DNA from: Opitutales bacterium
GTDB lineage: Bacteria; Verrucomicrobiota; Verrucomicrobiia; Opitutales; Oceanipulchritudinaceae
Direction: 5' to 3'
Length of the DNA: 64,000 nucleotides
Assembly: GCA_020831525.1 (NCBI GenBank)
Contig: JAFIGH010000006.1
Location: 1-64,000 of the forward strand
Every line of letters starts with the position of its first letter. The stretch's first letter is position 1. The position numbers were made by a program, and so were the translations under genes. The notes beneath the pieces were generated by a model. It did no database searches and was not told where the DNA came from. It was given only the letters and a program-made list of their open reading frames with translations. Shown one piece after another: positions 28,597-37,387 of the stretch.

Positions 28597-29547
28597 CTAT
28601 CCCAGTTCGATCCGAAGACTGTGATCCGTTTCCGTCGATTCAATAATCCGGTTGTATGTATCCACAAGATCACGTATCGAGGAAGTGCGGCAGCCGCTGC
28701 TGAAACGGCTCCATTCGTAGACGTTGGTGGTGATGAACTGCTGGATATCAAGAACTTCTACGCGCTCTTGAAGACCCTGTCCGTAATTCTCCGCGATCGC
28801 CAGTGCTCCGGAAACGCCTTTCTCTGTTGTAATAATGAGGGGGCGTAATCCATCTTGAAGATTGTCGTTGCACTTTCGGAGTAACGCTTCGGAAGGTGCG
28901 GTGGTGACGTGTATTGCGGAATCGAAGATGCGGAAGTCTCCACTTCTACCGGCGGGTGCGTCGGCGACGGAGAACCCGTTGTGTTCCACGGTTCCCGGGG
29001 GCAGAATAATCTCAAGCTTCGCACCAACAAGATGTTGCAGTACGGCACCAACAACCATGGTTCCGCCTTGATCACGCTGCCTCGCAAAGGCCGCGGCAAT
29101 CAACTCAGACACAAGCGTGCGCAAAGATTTTGATGAGTCCAACTTCAGCCGAAGTGGCATCGAATCGAAAAACCGGCGCACCTCTCCGATCCACCATTTT
29201 TCGATCTCTTCGAAATGGAGAATTCCGCGCGCATGCAGTTTGTTAAGAAAGGCAACGTAGCGCCGCATTCTGTCGATACTTCCACGGCTGGTCCGACCCC
29301 CTTCCTCGGAAAGCGTTCGGTTTATTCCGTGACCTTTGAGAATGCTCGCGACGGATGCGCCACTCAAGCCCGCGACTTGTCCTTTTCTAGGCGTCAAGAA
29401 ATCGTTCTCATCAAAAGGGGGATTCATCTGCGCGGCACGCCTTGTGAGAATCAGCGCAACTGATAATGGACCTTTTCCGCGTGTGCCCGTTTCTTTGGCG
29501 TGGGTAGCCAAGGCCTTGTGGAGTTCAAGTAGGCTGGAGTCTTCCAT
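28597..29547 (-). CDS. DUF4928 family protein (predicted type II restriction endonuclease)
   Basis: 316 residues. The sequence matches DUF4928, a family repeatedly encoded next to m5C DNA methylases and taken to be the cognate restriction endonuclease: GKGPLSVALILTRRA near the N-terminus, GQVAGLSGASVASILKGHGI (helical specificity-like part), and a C-terminal half with the E...D.R acidic region TVEHNGF / RSGDFRIFDSAIHVTTAPSE that could form a PD-(D/E)XK centre. It starts 13 bases after the methylase gene ends, so the pair is one operon. Recognition site is unknown. A fossil of a related C-terminus lies 550 bases downstream. Confidence 0.75.
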   Translation of the reverse strand: MEDSSLLELHKALATHAKETGTRGKGPLSVALILTRRAAQMNPPFDENDFLTPRKGQVAGLSGASVASILKGHGINRTLSEEGGRTSRGSIDRMRRYVAFLNKLHARGILHFEEIEKWWIGEVRRFFDSMPLRLKLDSSKSLRTLVSELIAAAFARQRDQGGTMVVGAVLQHLVGAKLEIILPPGTVEHNGFSVADAPAGRSGDFRIFDSAIHVTTAPSEALLRKCNDNLQDGLRPLIITTEKGVSGALAIAENYGQGLQERVEVLDIQQFITTNVYEWSRFSSGCRTSSIRDLVDTYNRIIESTETDHSLRIELG

Positions 29548-29560
29548 TCAGTAGGGTCGT

Positions 29561-30829
29561 TTATGCGGAAAGCTGCGTAGATACACTCTGCTCAGTAGCT
29601 TCAATTTCTCTGAAGAGAGGATTCAAGTAATTTTCTGCGATCCAAGAGATTACGGGGACGCACACAGCGTCGCCAAAGCCGAAGAGTGCCTTATTCAGGG
29701 TCGTGTTGATGCGGAAGTCGTTGGCTCCCATGAGACGGGCGCATTCCCTCGGAGTGAGGAGACGCGCATTGACTTTACCGAAACCGGCGCGGACTAGAAT
29801 TTGCCGACCGCTGCCGCCTCTCGGGGTGCGAAGACACCCTGCAATACCGTCGGTGCGCATTTCTGCCATGGACCGACCGTTGCGCACCCGGCGGAAGACG
29901 GTTCCGTATGACCACTCGCGGGCTTTTTTCATCGTTTGAAGGACTGCGCTGTGGCGGTCATTCATCTGTCCTGCAAGATACTCGGTGCGCTCGGCACTCC
30001 ACCAGTATCCGGAGTCTTCAGGCAGGTCTTCGAGAATGTCTTTGAGCACGCGCGTGCGACGGGGAAGGGCTGGCAGGCAGCGGGGAAGCCATTGAATATC
30101 CGGATGTTCGAAAATGAAACGGGCTACGGCTTTCGGACGCACGGGACATTCGAAGAACGAAGCCGTTTCCTCAACCATCTGCGCCCCATGGTAATTGGAA
30201 AGGCGGTCAGCCCGCGCGCCGACAACAAATAACCGCACACGGCTTTGCGGGACGAACCTTTCAGCGTCGATTATCACGATATCGACCGCGTATCCCAAAT
30301 CGTTCAGGGCGGTAAGGGCGGAATGAATGTCAGCCCCATTGTGGGACGTTAGAAACCCGGCTACGTTTTCAAGAAGAATGACCGGTGGTTTCCGGTCTCC
30401 CATTTCCCTTAGAATGCGGACGAAGCCCCAGAAGGCACTCGATTGTTTGCCCTCCAATCCCCGTCTAGAACCTGCGAGAGACAGGTCGTTGCAGGGAAAT
30501 GACGCTGTTGCAAGGTCCGTGGTTGGAATCGTCTGTACATCAAGCTGATGGATATCGCCTAGAGCAAAGTGATCTTGCGCATCCCTGAAATGCTCTTGGT
30601 ACATCCCCTTCTTATCTGGATCAATGTCGTTGGCGAACGCGATGTTCCAACCAACTGCCTCAAGCCCCATACGCATCAGCCCGATCCCGGCGAAGTATTC
30701 AGCGAAGGTCCGGCTGCGGTCGGGGGCTCCGTTTCGGGTGGATGCGGGATTCTCGGGCATTGGATGAGCGTGCATGGCCGACGGCCGGATTTCAATAGGG
30801 AACGCGATTTTGGCACGGCGGCCCTGCAT
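29561..30829 (-). CDS. DNA (cytosine-5-)-methyltransferase of a type II R-M system
   Basis: 422 residues from the first ATG; internal ATGs at codons 19 and 24 are also plausible because no ribosome binding site precedes the first. Conserved m5C motifs: I in TFAEYFAGIGLMRMGLEAVG, IV with the catalytic Cys in ASFPCNDLSLAG, VI in PVILLENVAGFL, VIII in FVPQSRVRLFVVG, then a variable target-recognition region and motifs IX-X with RLLTPRECARLMGAND and FGDAVCVPVISWIAENYL. It transfers methyl from SAM to C5 of cytosine and protects against the adjacent DUF4928 nuclease. Divergent from gatC. GC is slightly lower than in the neighbours, consistent with transfer. Confidence 0.9.
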   Translation of the reverse strand: MQGRRAKIAFPIEIRPSAMHAHPMPENPASTRNGAPDRSRTFAEYFAGIGLMRMGLEAVGWNIAFANDIDPDKKGMYQEHFRDAQDHFALGDIHQLDVQTIPTTDLATASFPCNDLSLAGSRRGLEGKQSSAFWGFVRILREMGDRKPPVILLENVAGFLTSHNGADIHSALTALNDLGYAVDIVIIDAERFVPQSRVRLFVVGARADRLSNYHGAQMVEETASFFECPVRPKAVARFIFEHPDIQWLPRCLPALPRRTRVLKDILEDLPEDSGYWWSAERTEYLAGQMNDRHSAVLQTMKKAREWSYGTVFRRVRNGRSMAEMRTDGIAGCLRTPRGGSGRQILVRAGFGKVNARLLTPRECARLMGANDFRINTTLNKALFGFGDAVCVPVISWIAENYLNPLFREIEATEQSVSTQLSA

Positions 30830-30978
30830 GGCAAGGAAATAAACATATGATCACTCTTTTTGCACGCTCCCGGCTTTCCTCAGGCGGCGCGGACGCGGGG
30901 AGGTTCGGTCCGCGCTTTCGGATTGAAGGCCGGGGGCGGGTGCCTGCATGATCGTCGGTTTCATTGGAATTCTCAGGC

Positions 30979-31275
30979 ATGAAGAACGACAACGCCATGG
31001 ACATCGACTACGTCGCCCGGCTCGCGCGCGTTGCCCTCTCCGATGAGGAGAAGGCCACCTTTGCGAAGCAGCTCGGCGATGTGCTCGGGTATTTCGAGAA
31101 GTTGAAAGAGGTCGACGTCGCTGGCGTTGAGCCGAGCGCACATCCCTACGAGGTGAGCAATGTATGGCGGGCAGACGAGCCGGGCGAGGCCTTCGCGGTG
31201 GACGAAGCACTCGCCAATGCCCCCGCCCGCCGCGAGGGACAGATAGTCGTACCCAAAGTCGTGGAAGACGCCTGA
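30979..31275 (+). CDS. gatC: Asp/Glu-tRNA(Asn/Gln) amidotransferase subunit C
   Basis: 98 residues from the ATG at 30979 (codon AUG at 30997, MDIDYV, is an alternative). The family pattern is clear: DIDYVARLARVALSDEEKAT, then QLGDVLGYFEKLKEVD and a C-terminal EGQIVVPKVVEDA. GatC is the small belt subunit that holds GatA and GatB together for transamidation of misacylated Glu-tRNA(Gln) and Asp-tRNA(Asn). gatA follows after three bases. gatB is not in this window. Confidence 0.95.
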   Translation: MKNDNAMDIDYVARLARVALSDEEKATFAKQLGDVLGYFEKLKEVDVAGVEPSAHPYEVSNVWRADEPGEAFAVDEALANAPARREGQIVVPKVVEDA

Positions 31276-31278
31276 GCC

Positions 31279-32727
31279 ATGTCCCGTCCCGCTCACTTTC
31301 CCGCCGTGCGCGAACTGGCCGCTTCCATGGCGTCCGGCGAATGCACCTCAGTGCAACTTGTCGAAGACTGCCTCGCCCGCGTGCGGGATGTCGACCCCGG
31401 CGTGGGCGCTTTCCTGAGCGTCGATGCGGAGAAGGCCCTTGAAGCCGCGCGCGCCTCCGACGAACGCCGCGCGCGCGGCGCGGTCCTCGGCCCCTTTGAC
31501 GGCATTCCCGTGGGCATGAAGGATGTCATCGCCGTAAAGGGCGAGCCCCTCACCTGTGCCAGCCGCATGCTCGAGAACTTCACCGTGCCCTACGACGCCC
31601 ATGTCACCGAGCGCCTGCGCGCGGGCGGGCTCATTCCCTTCGGCCGTCTCAATATGGACGAATTCGCCATGGGCTCGTCCACCGAAAACTCGGCCCTCGG
31701 CACGACGCGCAATCCGGTGAGCGCCGACCACACGCCCGGCGGTTCCTCCGGCGGGAGCGCCGCCGCCGTGGCTGCGCGCATGGTCCCGTGGGCTCTCGGA
31801 TCCGACACCGGCGGGAGTATCCGCCAGCCGGCGTCATTCTGTGGGATCGTCGGCCTCAAGCCCACCTACGGGCGCGTCTCCCGATACGGCTTGGTCGCCT
31901 ACGCTTCCTCGCTCGACCAGATCGGGCCGATGGCGAACTCCGTCGAGGACGCCGCCTGCCTGCTCGATGCCATTGCCGGGCCCGACGAGCGCGACTCCAC
32001 CTCGTGGCGCGAGGCCCCGCCCGCCTTTGCCGAAGCCGCCGCGCGCGGGCCGGAGCGTCCCCTCCGCGTGGGGCTGCCGAAGGAATACTTCGGCAAGGGC
32101 CTCGGCGCCGAAGTCGAAGCCGCCGTGCGCGGAGCCGTCGACACCCTCGCCGCACAGGGCTGCGAAGTCAGCGAAATTTCCCTGCCGCACACGGAGTATG
32201 CCGTTCCGGTCTACTACATCATCGCTACGGCGGAGGCTTCCTCCAACCTCGCCCGCTACGACGGTGTCCGTTACGGCCACCGTGCCAAGGAAGCTGCCGA
32301 CGGCATCGACCTCTACTTCCGTAGCCGCGGCGAGGGGTTCGGCTCCGAGGTCAAACGCCGGATTATTCTGGGTACATATGTTCTCAGCTCCGGTTACTAC
32401 GACGCCTATTACCTCCGCGCCCAAAAGGTGCGCACCCGCATCCGCGAGGACTTTGTGAAAGCCTTTGAATCTGTCGATGTCCTCCTTACCCCCACTGCAC
32501 CCACACCGCCCTTCCGGCGCGGGGAGAAGACCGGCGACCCGCTCTCGATGTATTTGGCGGACATATACACCATTTCCGCCAATCTCGCCGGCCTGCCCTG
32601 CATGTCCGTGCCGTGCGGCCTGACGGAGGCGGGCCTGCCCGTCGGCCTTCAGCTTATCGCCCCCCACTTCGCCGAAACCACCCTCCTGCAGGCCGCACGC
32701 CTCTACGAAGGGTCGCGGCTTTCTTAG
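31279..32727 (+). CDS. gatA: Asp/Glu-tRNA(Asn/Gln) amidotransferase subunit A
   Basis: 482 residues. Amidase-signature enzyme: catalytic Lys in [14 protein letters not shown], the Ser-cisSer-Lys region [20 protein letters not shown] with [16 protein letters not shown] and [20 protein letters not shown]. It releases ammonia from glutamine for GatB. Downstream of gatC with near-overlap, and convergent with pnp, whose terminator hairpin lies 127 bases beyond the stop. Confidence 0.97.
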   Translation: MSRPAHFPAVRELAASMASGECTSVQLVEDCLARVRDVDPGVGAFLSVDAEKALEAARASDERRARGAVLGPFDGIPVGMKDVIAVKGEPLTCASRMLENFTVPYDAHVTERLRAGGLIPFGRLNMDEFAMGSSTENSALGTTRNPVSADHTPGGSSGGSAAAVAARMVPWALGSDTGGSIRQPASFCGIVGLKPTYGRVSRYGLVAYASSLDQIGPMANSVEDAACLLDAIAGPDERDSTSWREAPPAFAEAAARGPERPLRVGLPKEYFGKGLGAEVEAAVRGAVDTLAAQGCEVSEISLPHTEYAVPVYYIIATAEASSNLARYDGVRYGHRAKEAADGIDLYFRSRGEGFGSEVKRRIILGTYVLSSGYYDAYYLRAQKVRTRIREDFVKAFESVDVLLTPTAPTPPFRRGEKTGDPLSMYLADIYTISANLAGLPCMSVPCGLTEAGLPVGLQLIAPHFAETTLLQAARLYEGSRLS

Positions 32728-32853
32728 AAGCCGGGCGCGGGTCCTGCAGGCGTTCGCTGCTTTACGCTGCATCTCGCGACGCAGGCTTCCGCGAGACACC
32801 GATCCGTCGGGAAGGATCGTGTGTGTGACTTGCAACTATGTCATGAGAAAAAA

Positions 32854-32877
32854 AAGCCCGCGCGGATGCGCGGGCTT
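32854..32877 (-). terminator. Rho-independent terminator of pnp
   Basis: On the minus strand: AAGCCCGCGC, loop ATCC, GCGCGGGCTT and then TTTTTT. The 10-bp perfect stem and U-run lie 30 bases beyond the pnp stop. The plus-strand reading has only TTTGT after the stem, so termination of gatA from the other side is weaker. Confidence 0.92.
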
Positions 32878-32907
32878 TGTGGAAGGGATTGGGTGTGGCG
32901 AAGGCGC

Positions 32908-35346
32908 TCAGCTCTCGTCGCCGGAGCTTTGGCTTTCGCTGCCTTCAGAGCCGCCTTCGCGGCGTTCACCGCCGCCTTCATCGCCTTCACGGCGGAGGCC
33001 GCGGTCGTCATCACGGCGGCGGCGGGGCCGGTCGTCGCGGTCGCCGCGGCGGCGGCCTTCACGGCGGGGGCCGCGCCGGTCGCCGCGGTCACCACGGTCT
33101 CCGCGTTCGCGGCGGTCACCCCGGTCTCCTCCGCGCCCGCGGTCGCCGCGTCCGCGTCCTCCGTCGTCGGAGCCGGCCTTTTCCTTGGCGGCGGCGACTT
33201 TCTCGCTGATGGGGTCGGCGCCGTCTTCGCGGTCGGCGAGGGCGGCGGTGCGGCTGAGGCGCACGCGGCCCTTGTCGTCGATACCGACGCACTTGACCCA
33301 CATCTGGTCGCCGAGGGAGCAGACGTCTTCGACGCGGTTGACGCGGAAGTCGGCCAGCTCGGAGACGTGGACGAGGCCTTCCTTGCCGGGGAGGCACTCG
33401 ACGAAGCAGCCGAACTCCTTGATGCCGCGCACGGTGCCGAGGTAGAGCTTTCCTTCTTCGATGTCGGCGCAGACCATATCGATTTCCTCGATGGCGCGCT
33501 GCATGGACTCGCCGCTGGTGGCGTAGACGTTGACGCGGCCGGAGTTGTCTTCGTTGATGTCAATCTGCGCGCCGGAGACTTCGCAAATGCGGCGGATGGT
33601 CTTGCCGCCTGGGCCGATGAGGGCGCCGATCTTGTCCGGCTCGATCTGCATCGTATGGATGCGCGGCGCGTAGGGACTCATCTCGGTGCGCGGCGTGTCG
33701 ATGGTCTCGCGCATGATGGTGAGGATCTCTTCGCGCAGCTCCTTGTTGCGCTGGATGGCTTCCTTGGCGATCTCGAAGGGCAGGCCGCCGATCTTGAGGT
33801 CGAGCTGGTAGCCGGTGATGCCGTTGCGCGTGCCGCAGATCTTGAAGTCCATGTCGCCGAAGTGGTCTTCGGCGCCGATGATGTCGGAGAGGACGACATG
33901 CTTGGTGATCTTGCCCTTGTCGTCGGTCTCGGTAACGAGACCGCAGGAGATGCCCGCGACCATGTCGCTGATGGGCACGCCGGCGTCCATGAGGGAGAGG
34001 CAGCCGCCGCAGACGGAGGCCATGGAGGTGGAGCCGTTGGATTCGGTGATCTCGGAGACGACCCGGATGGTGTAGGGGAATTCGTCTTCCGGCGGAAGGA
34101 CGGGCAGGATGGAGCGCTCGGCGAGCGCGCCGTGGCCGATCTCGCGTCGGCCCGGCCCCATGATGCGGCCCGTTTCGCCGACTGAGTAGTTCGGGAAGTT
34201 GTAGTGCAGGAGGAAGCTCTTTTCCTTGGGGCCGCCGGTGATGCCGTCCATGGACTGGACGTCGCCCGAGGCACCGAGGGTGGTGAGGACGATGCTCTGC
34301 GTCTCGCCGCGCTGGAAGAGGGCGGAGCCGTGCACGCGGGGGAGGATGCCCACCTGGCACTCGATGTCGCGCAGGTCGGTGGGGGAGCGCCCGTCGGCGC
34401 GCTTGCCGGTCTTGAGGATGCTCTCGCGGTAGGCGGCTTCCTGGAGCACCTCGAAGACGAGCATGACCTGATTGGCGTCGAAGTCTTCTTCGCCGTCGCG
34501 CTCGATCATCTTTTCTTTGACCTCGTCCTTGAGGACGTCGACGGCGGCCTGACGGTCGGCTTTGGTGTCAAGGGAGACGGCGTCACGCAGGCGGTCGCCT
34601 ACAATCTTGCGGGCGAACTCGAGGTTTTCGGGCGTGGGCTGGAACAGCTCGAAAGTCTTCTTCTCCTTGCTGTACGCGGCGGCCAGCTTGCGCTGCGCGG
34701 CGATGATCGGCTGGATGGCGTTTTGCGCGAACTCGAGGGCTTCGACAAACTTGTCGTCCGGCACTTCCTCGGCGGAGCCCTCGATCATGATCATTTCCGT
34801 CTCGGAGCCGACGTAGATGAGGTCCAGCTCGGAGTCGAACATCTGCTCGTGCGTCGGATTGACGACGAACTCGTCGTCGACGAGGCCCACGCGGATGGCG
34901 CCGACGGGCCCGTTCCACGGAATGTCGGAGCAGAGGAGCGCGGCGGAGGCGCCGTTGATCATGAGGATGTCCGGCTCGTTCTGCAGGTCGGTCGTGAGGA
35001 GCAGGCCCTGGACCTGGACTTCGTTCATGAAGCCCTTGGGAAAGAGCGAGCGAAGAGGACGGTCGGTGAGGCGGCAGGTGAGGATCTCCTTCTCGGAGGG
35101 ACGGCCCTCGCGCTTGAAGAAGCCCCCCGGCATGCGGCCGGCGGCGCTGAATTTCTCGCGGTAGTCGACTTGCAGCGGAAAGAAGTCCTGCCCTTCGCGG
35201 ATAGAGGCCGCGGCGGTGGCCGCGACGAGGAGCATGGTTTCGCCGAGGCAGATGGTGACGGCACCGCTCGCCTGCTTGGCGATGGAGCCCGTCTCGATGG
35301 TGATACCGTATTCTTCGACGGTGACGGAGTGCTTTTGTTTGAGCAT
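32908..35346 (-). CDS. pnp: Polyribonucleotide nucleotidyltransferase with RGG-like tail
   Basis: 812 residues from the ATG at 35346; the in-frame extension to 35475 crosses the leader hairpin. Two RNase PH-like halves are complete: [20 protein letters not shown] with [17 protein letters not shown] in the first, [20 protein letters not shown] with [15 protein letters not shown] in the second, followed by the KH domain ([19 protein letters not shown]) and an S1 domain ([20 protein letters not shown]). After about residue 720 comes an Arg/Gly/Asp-rich tail of roughly 90 residues ([19 protein letters not shown] and similar), ending in [10 protein letters not shown]. It degrades RNA phosphorolytically 3' to 5'. 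Tail probably binds RNA. Downstream of rpsO. Confidence 0.97.
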   Translation of the reverse strand: MLKQKHSVTVEEYGITIETGSIAKQASGAVTICLGETMLLVAATAAASIREGQDFFPLQVDYREKFSAAGRMPGGFFKREGRPSEKEILTCRLTDRPLRSLFPKGFMNEVQVQGLLLTTDLQNEPDILMINGASAALLCSDIPWNGPVGAIRVGLVDDEFVVNPTHEQMFDSELDLIYVGSETEMIMIEGSAEEVPDDKFVEALEFAQNAIQPIIAAQRKLAAAYSKEKKTFELFQPTPENLEFARKIVGDRLRDAVSLDTKADRQAAVDVLKDEVKEKMIERDGEEDFDANQVMLVFEVLQEAAYRESILKTGKRADGRSPTDLRDIECQVGILPRVHGSALFQRGETQSIVLTTLGASGDVQSMDGITGGPKEKSFLLHYNFPNYSVGETGRIMGPGRREIGHGALAERSILPVLPPEDEFPYTIRVVSEITESNGSTSMASVCGGCLSLMDAGVPISDMVAGISCGLVTETDDKGKITKHVVLSDIIGAEDHFGDMDFKICGTRNGITGYQLDLKIGGLPFEIAKEAIQRNKELREEILTIMRETIDTPRTEMSPYAPRIHTMQIEPDKIGALIGPGGKTIRRICEVSGAQIDINEDNSGRVNVYATSGESMQRAIEEIDMVCADIEEGKLYLGTVRGIKEFGCFVECLPGKEGLVHVSELADFRVNRVEDVCSLGDQMWVKCVGIDDKGRVRLSRTAALADREDGADPISEKVAAAKEKAGSDDGGRGRGDRGRGGDRGDRRERGDRGDRGDRRGPRREGRRRGDRDDRPRRRRDDDRGLRREGDEGGGERREGGSEGSESQSSGDES

Positions 35347-35420
35347 GTGTGTAATCCTGTGGTTTCGGGGTGCGCCGGGTGGGGGCGCAGGGTCCGTGAT
35401 GGTTCGCCGCCTCTCCGCTC

Positions 35421-35470
35421 TAGGAAGTTCGCCCGCGGAGCGGCGGGGCCCTCCGCGGGCGGACTTCCTA
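35421..35470 (-). promoter_or_regulatory. Long hairpin in the pnp leader (candidate RNase III/PNPase control site)
   Basis: TAGGAAGTTCGCCCGCGGAG at 35421-35440 pairs with CTCCGCGGGCGGACTTCCTA at 35451-35470: a 20-bp stem with one G-U position in RNA and a 10-base loop. It lies in the 240-base rpsO-pnp gap, 75 bases before the pnp start. In enteric bacteria an RNase III-cleaved stem at the same place mediates pnp autoregulation. There is no U-run after it on the minus strand, so it is not a plain terminator. Confidence 0.75.
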
Positions 35471-35586
35471 CGCAAGCGGATTGAGCGTGCGTCGAATCGC
35501 TCCTCCCCGCACGAAGGCCGGGAGGGTGGGTAAACACGGGCGCGCCGCTGGAACGAACGCCCCCGGAGAGAGGGCTCCGTCCTGCC

Positions 35587-35856
<270 letters not shown>

Positions 35857-36030
35857 GTGTTTCCAACAATCACGCGACCTTCGGAGCGCCCCGTTCGGAA
35901 CACCCGCGGGACCCGCACCGTGCCGGTCCCGCCGTCTCGGGGAGGTGCCGTTGCTGGCACTTCCCGGTCGCGGGGTCGCGGGCGTTGCAGCCCGGAACCC
36001 TTGACGCTAAACCGGTCAAAGAGAAGCAAG
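35857..36030 (-). promoter_or_regulatory. rpsO: Structured rpsO leader region
   Basis: The stretch upstream of rpsO is gene-free and rich in inverted repeats: GGGACC-GCAC/GTGC-GGTCCC around 35908-35930 and GTGCC/GGCAC around 35940-35960. An autoregulatory S15-binding structure is plausible, but no known S15 leader class can be assigned by eye. Confidence 0.35.
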
Positions 36031-36109
36031 CCGCCCGCCCGCGCAAGCAGAAAAACCGGTCGCGCGAGTGGTTTTGACAAACCGGCGTAACCCCGCCAAC
36101 GTCGTTCCT

Positions 36110-36400
36110 ATGTCCCATCCTTTGTCCGACTCCGAGATCGAGGTCGCCCTCAGCGGCCTGCCGGGGTGGTCCCGCGACGGTGACCAGCTCGCCAAAACCT
36201 ACACCTTCGGCTCCTTCCGCGAAGCCGTCAGCTTTATCACCCGCATCGCCTTCGAGGCCGAGGATATGAACCACCATCCCGACCTAGCCAACGTCTACAA
36301 CAAGGTGTCCATCGCCCTCTCCACCCACGACACGGGCGGCAAAATCACCGAAAAAGACGTCAAGCTCGCCCAGAAGATCGAAGACATCAGCTGGGTGTAG
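36110..36400 (+). CDS. 4a-hydroxytetrahydrobiopterin (pterin-4a-carbinolamine) dehydratase
   Basis: 96 residues from the ATG at 36110. The active-site block EAEDMNHHPDLANVYNKVSI has the paired histidines of PCD/PhhB/DCoH, and the central strand is FGSFREAVSFITRIA. The family dehydrates 4a-hydroxy-tetrahydropterin after aromatic amino acid hydroxylation; in bacteria without a hydroxylase gene nearby it may act in pterin or molybdopterin metabolism. It is divergent from rpsO, with a TTGACA at 36074 upstream but no good -10. Confidence 0.9.
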   Translation: MSHPLSDSEIEVALSGLPGWSRDGDQLAKTYTFGSFREAVSFITRIAFEAEDMNHHPDLANVYNKVSIALSTHDTGGKITEKDVKLAQKIEDISWV

Positions 36401-36838
36401 ACGGCGCGGCGCCCGGACAGGCCGTCGGCGGCGTAGATGTGCCGCCGGCTCTCCCGAAAACCCGGAACGCGGAGTCATGGGTGTAATCGCTCAGTGCAAC
36501 AGCTCGGAGATAATACACCTTTCCAGTGACGACTTTGATGTAATTTATGAGGAAGAAGTTGAGGGGAATTCGCAGAGAGCGGCGATATATCATATAGAGT
36601 TTGTTCTCGCCCTGCGTCCTTTTTCCCGGAGTCGTCGACGGGTCCGGCCGCTTCGCCGCTCGTATTGCCGTTTCCGGTAGTCGTTGCATCTTGCCATGAC
36701 ATCCGGCGCCCGGATTGCATTCTGTGAGAACGCGGGAGGCGTTTTTCTAGGCCGTATCCGATTGTATCTATCTGTCGTGCAACGGATTGCGACAGGGAAT
36801 TCTCAGTTGGCACGCGTCATGCAAGCGAGGGTGGCGTT
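36401..36838. other. Intergenic region with an AT-rich patch
   Basis: No intact gene is seen in these 438 bases. An AT-rich patch at about 36470-36600 contains the toxin-like fossil listed separately. Close to the next gene, TGGCACG-N4-ATGCA at 36808-36823 resembles a sigma-54 promoter (GG and GC ten bases apart), but it lies too near the start codon to leave room for the ribosome binding site. Confidence 0.4.
36456..36593 (-). pseudogene. Second AT-rich ParE/RelE-like toxin fossil
   Basis: The minus-strand frame reads IYRRSLRIPLNFFLINYIKV then VTGKVYYLRAVALSDYTHDS-AF. The order RR.L-.-P-...-FLI.Y...-GKVYYLRAVA-...-D-.-AF parallels the C-terminus of ParE toxins (RRFLL.RFPY.I.YEV.G.VVYVLAVAH..RDP.YW). 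The N-terminal two helices are absent and the usual His is lost. The patch is AT-rich compared with both flanks. No antitoxin is visible. The call is by eye and tentative. Confidence 0.35.
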
Positions 36839-37192
36839 ATGAAAAACCGAAAATACATAAAGATCCTCACAAGTTCCCTGGCGTTTGCACTCGTTGCCGT
36901 GCCGGGTTTGGCCTACAACGGTTTGCCTTCTCCGGAGCGAGCCTACCAATATGAAGAAGAGCGCGCCTCTTCGACTATCAGCGGAAAGATCGAGTCGAAG
37001 GACGACAGCAGCTTTGATGTGGACGGTGAGACCATCATTGTAAACGAAGCGACTGTTTTCCGGAAGAACGGAGAAGAGATCACGTTCGGCGATGTATCCG
37101 AAGGCGATGAAGTCGTCGTCATTACGTCCAAAACCGCTATGGGCGATCTTCGCGCCGTCAGCGTTGAGGTGTCCGCGGATCGCGACGACTGA
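36839..37192 (+). CDS. Small secreted DUF5666-like protein
   Basis: 117 residues with GAGGGTGG ahead of the ATG. A signal peptide (KILTSSLAFALVAVPGLA) is cut before YNGLP. The mature part is one small beta-barrel domain: TISGKIESKDDSSFDVDGET, IIVNEATVFRKNGEEITFGD and VSEGDEVVVITSKTAMGDLR then AVSVEV, the repeat pattern of DUF5666 (a value, a threshold-like strand, then G..V.V). Function unknown; periplasmic. A strong terminator follows at 37279, so it is a single-gene unit. Confidence 0.7.
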   Translation: MKNRKYIKILTSSLAFALVAVPGLAYNGLPSPERAYQYEEERASSTISGKIESKDDSSFDVDGETIIVNEATVFRKNGEEITFGDVSEGDEVVVITSKTAMGDLRAVSVEVSADRDD

Positions 37193-37278
37193 AAGCGTCC
37201 GGTCAGTCCGGGGGAAAACGGATGTCGGAGACGTTCGGTCCAGACCGGTTGAGCGTTTCCCCAATCATTAACCAATCG

Positions 37279-37316
37279 ACCGTCGGCGGATTTTCCGCCG
37301 ACGGTTTTGTATTTTG
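37279..37316 (+). terminator. Rho-independent terminator
   Basis: CCGTCGGCGG at 37280-37289, loop ATTTT, CCGCCGACGG at 37295-37304, followed by TTTTGTATTTTG. A 10-bp perfect GC-rich stem and T-rich tail, 87 bases after the DUF5666-like gene. Confidence 0.93.
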
Positions 37317-37387
37317 TTTCCGGGCGTTTGTACTTCGGTGCCGCGGGGCTTGCTTTGGGCGGGCGGGTTTGTTGGGTTCGCGGGTCT

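Noticed and set aside
32821-34185. Plus-strand frame of 454 codons opposite pnp
   Set aside because: Antisense shadow of pnp and its terminator; the low-complexity Ala-rich start is the complement of the RGG tail.
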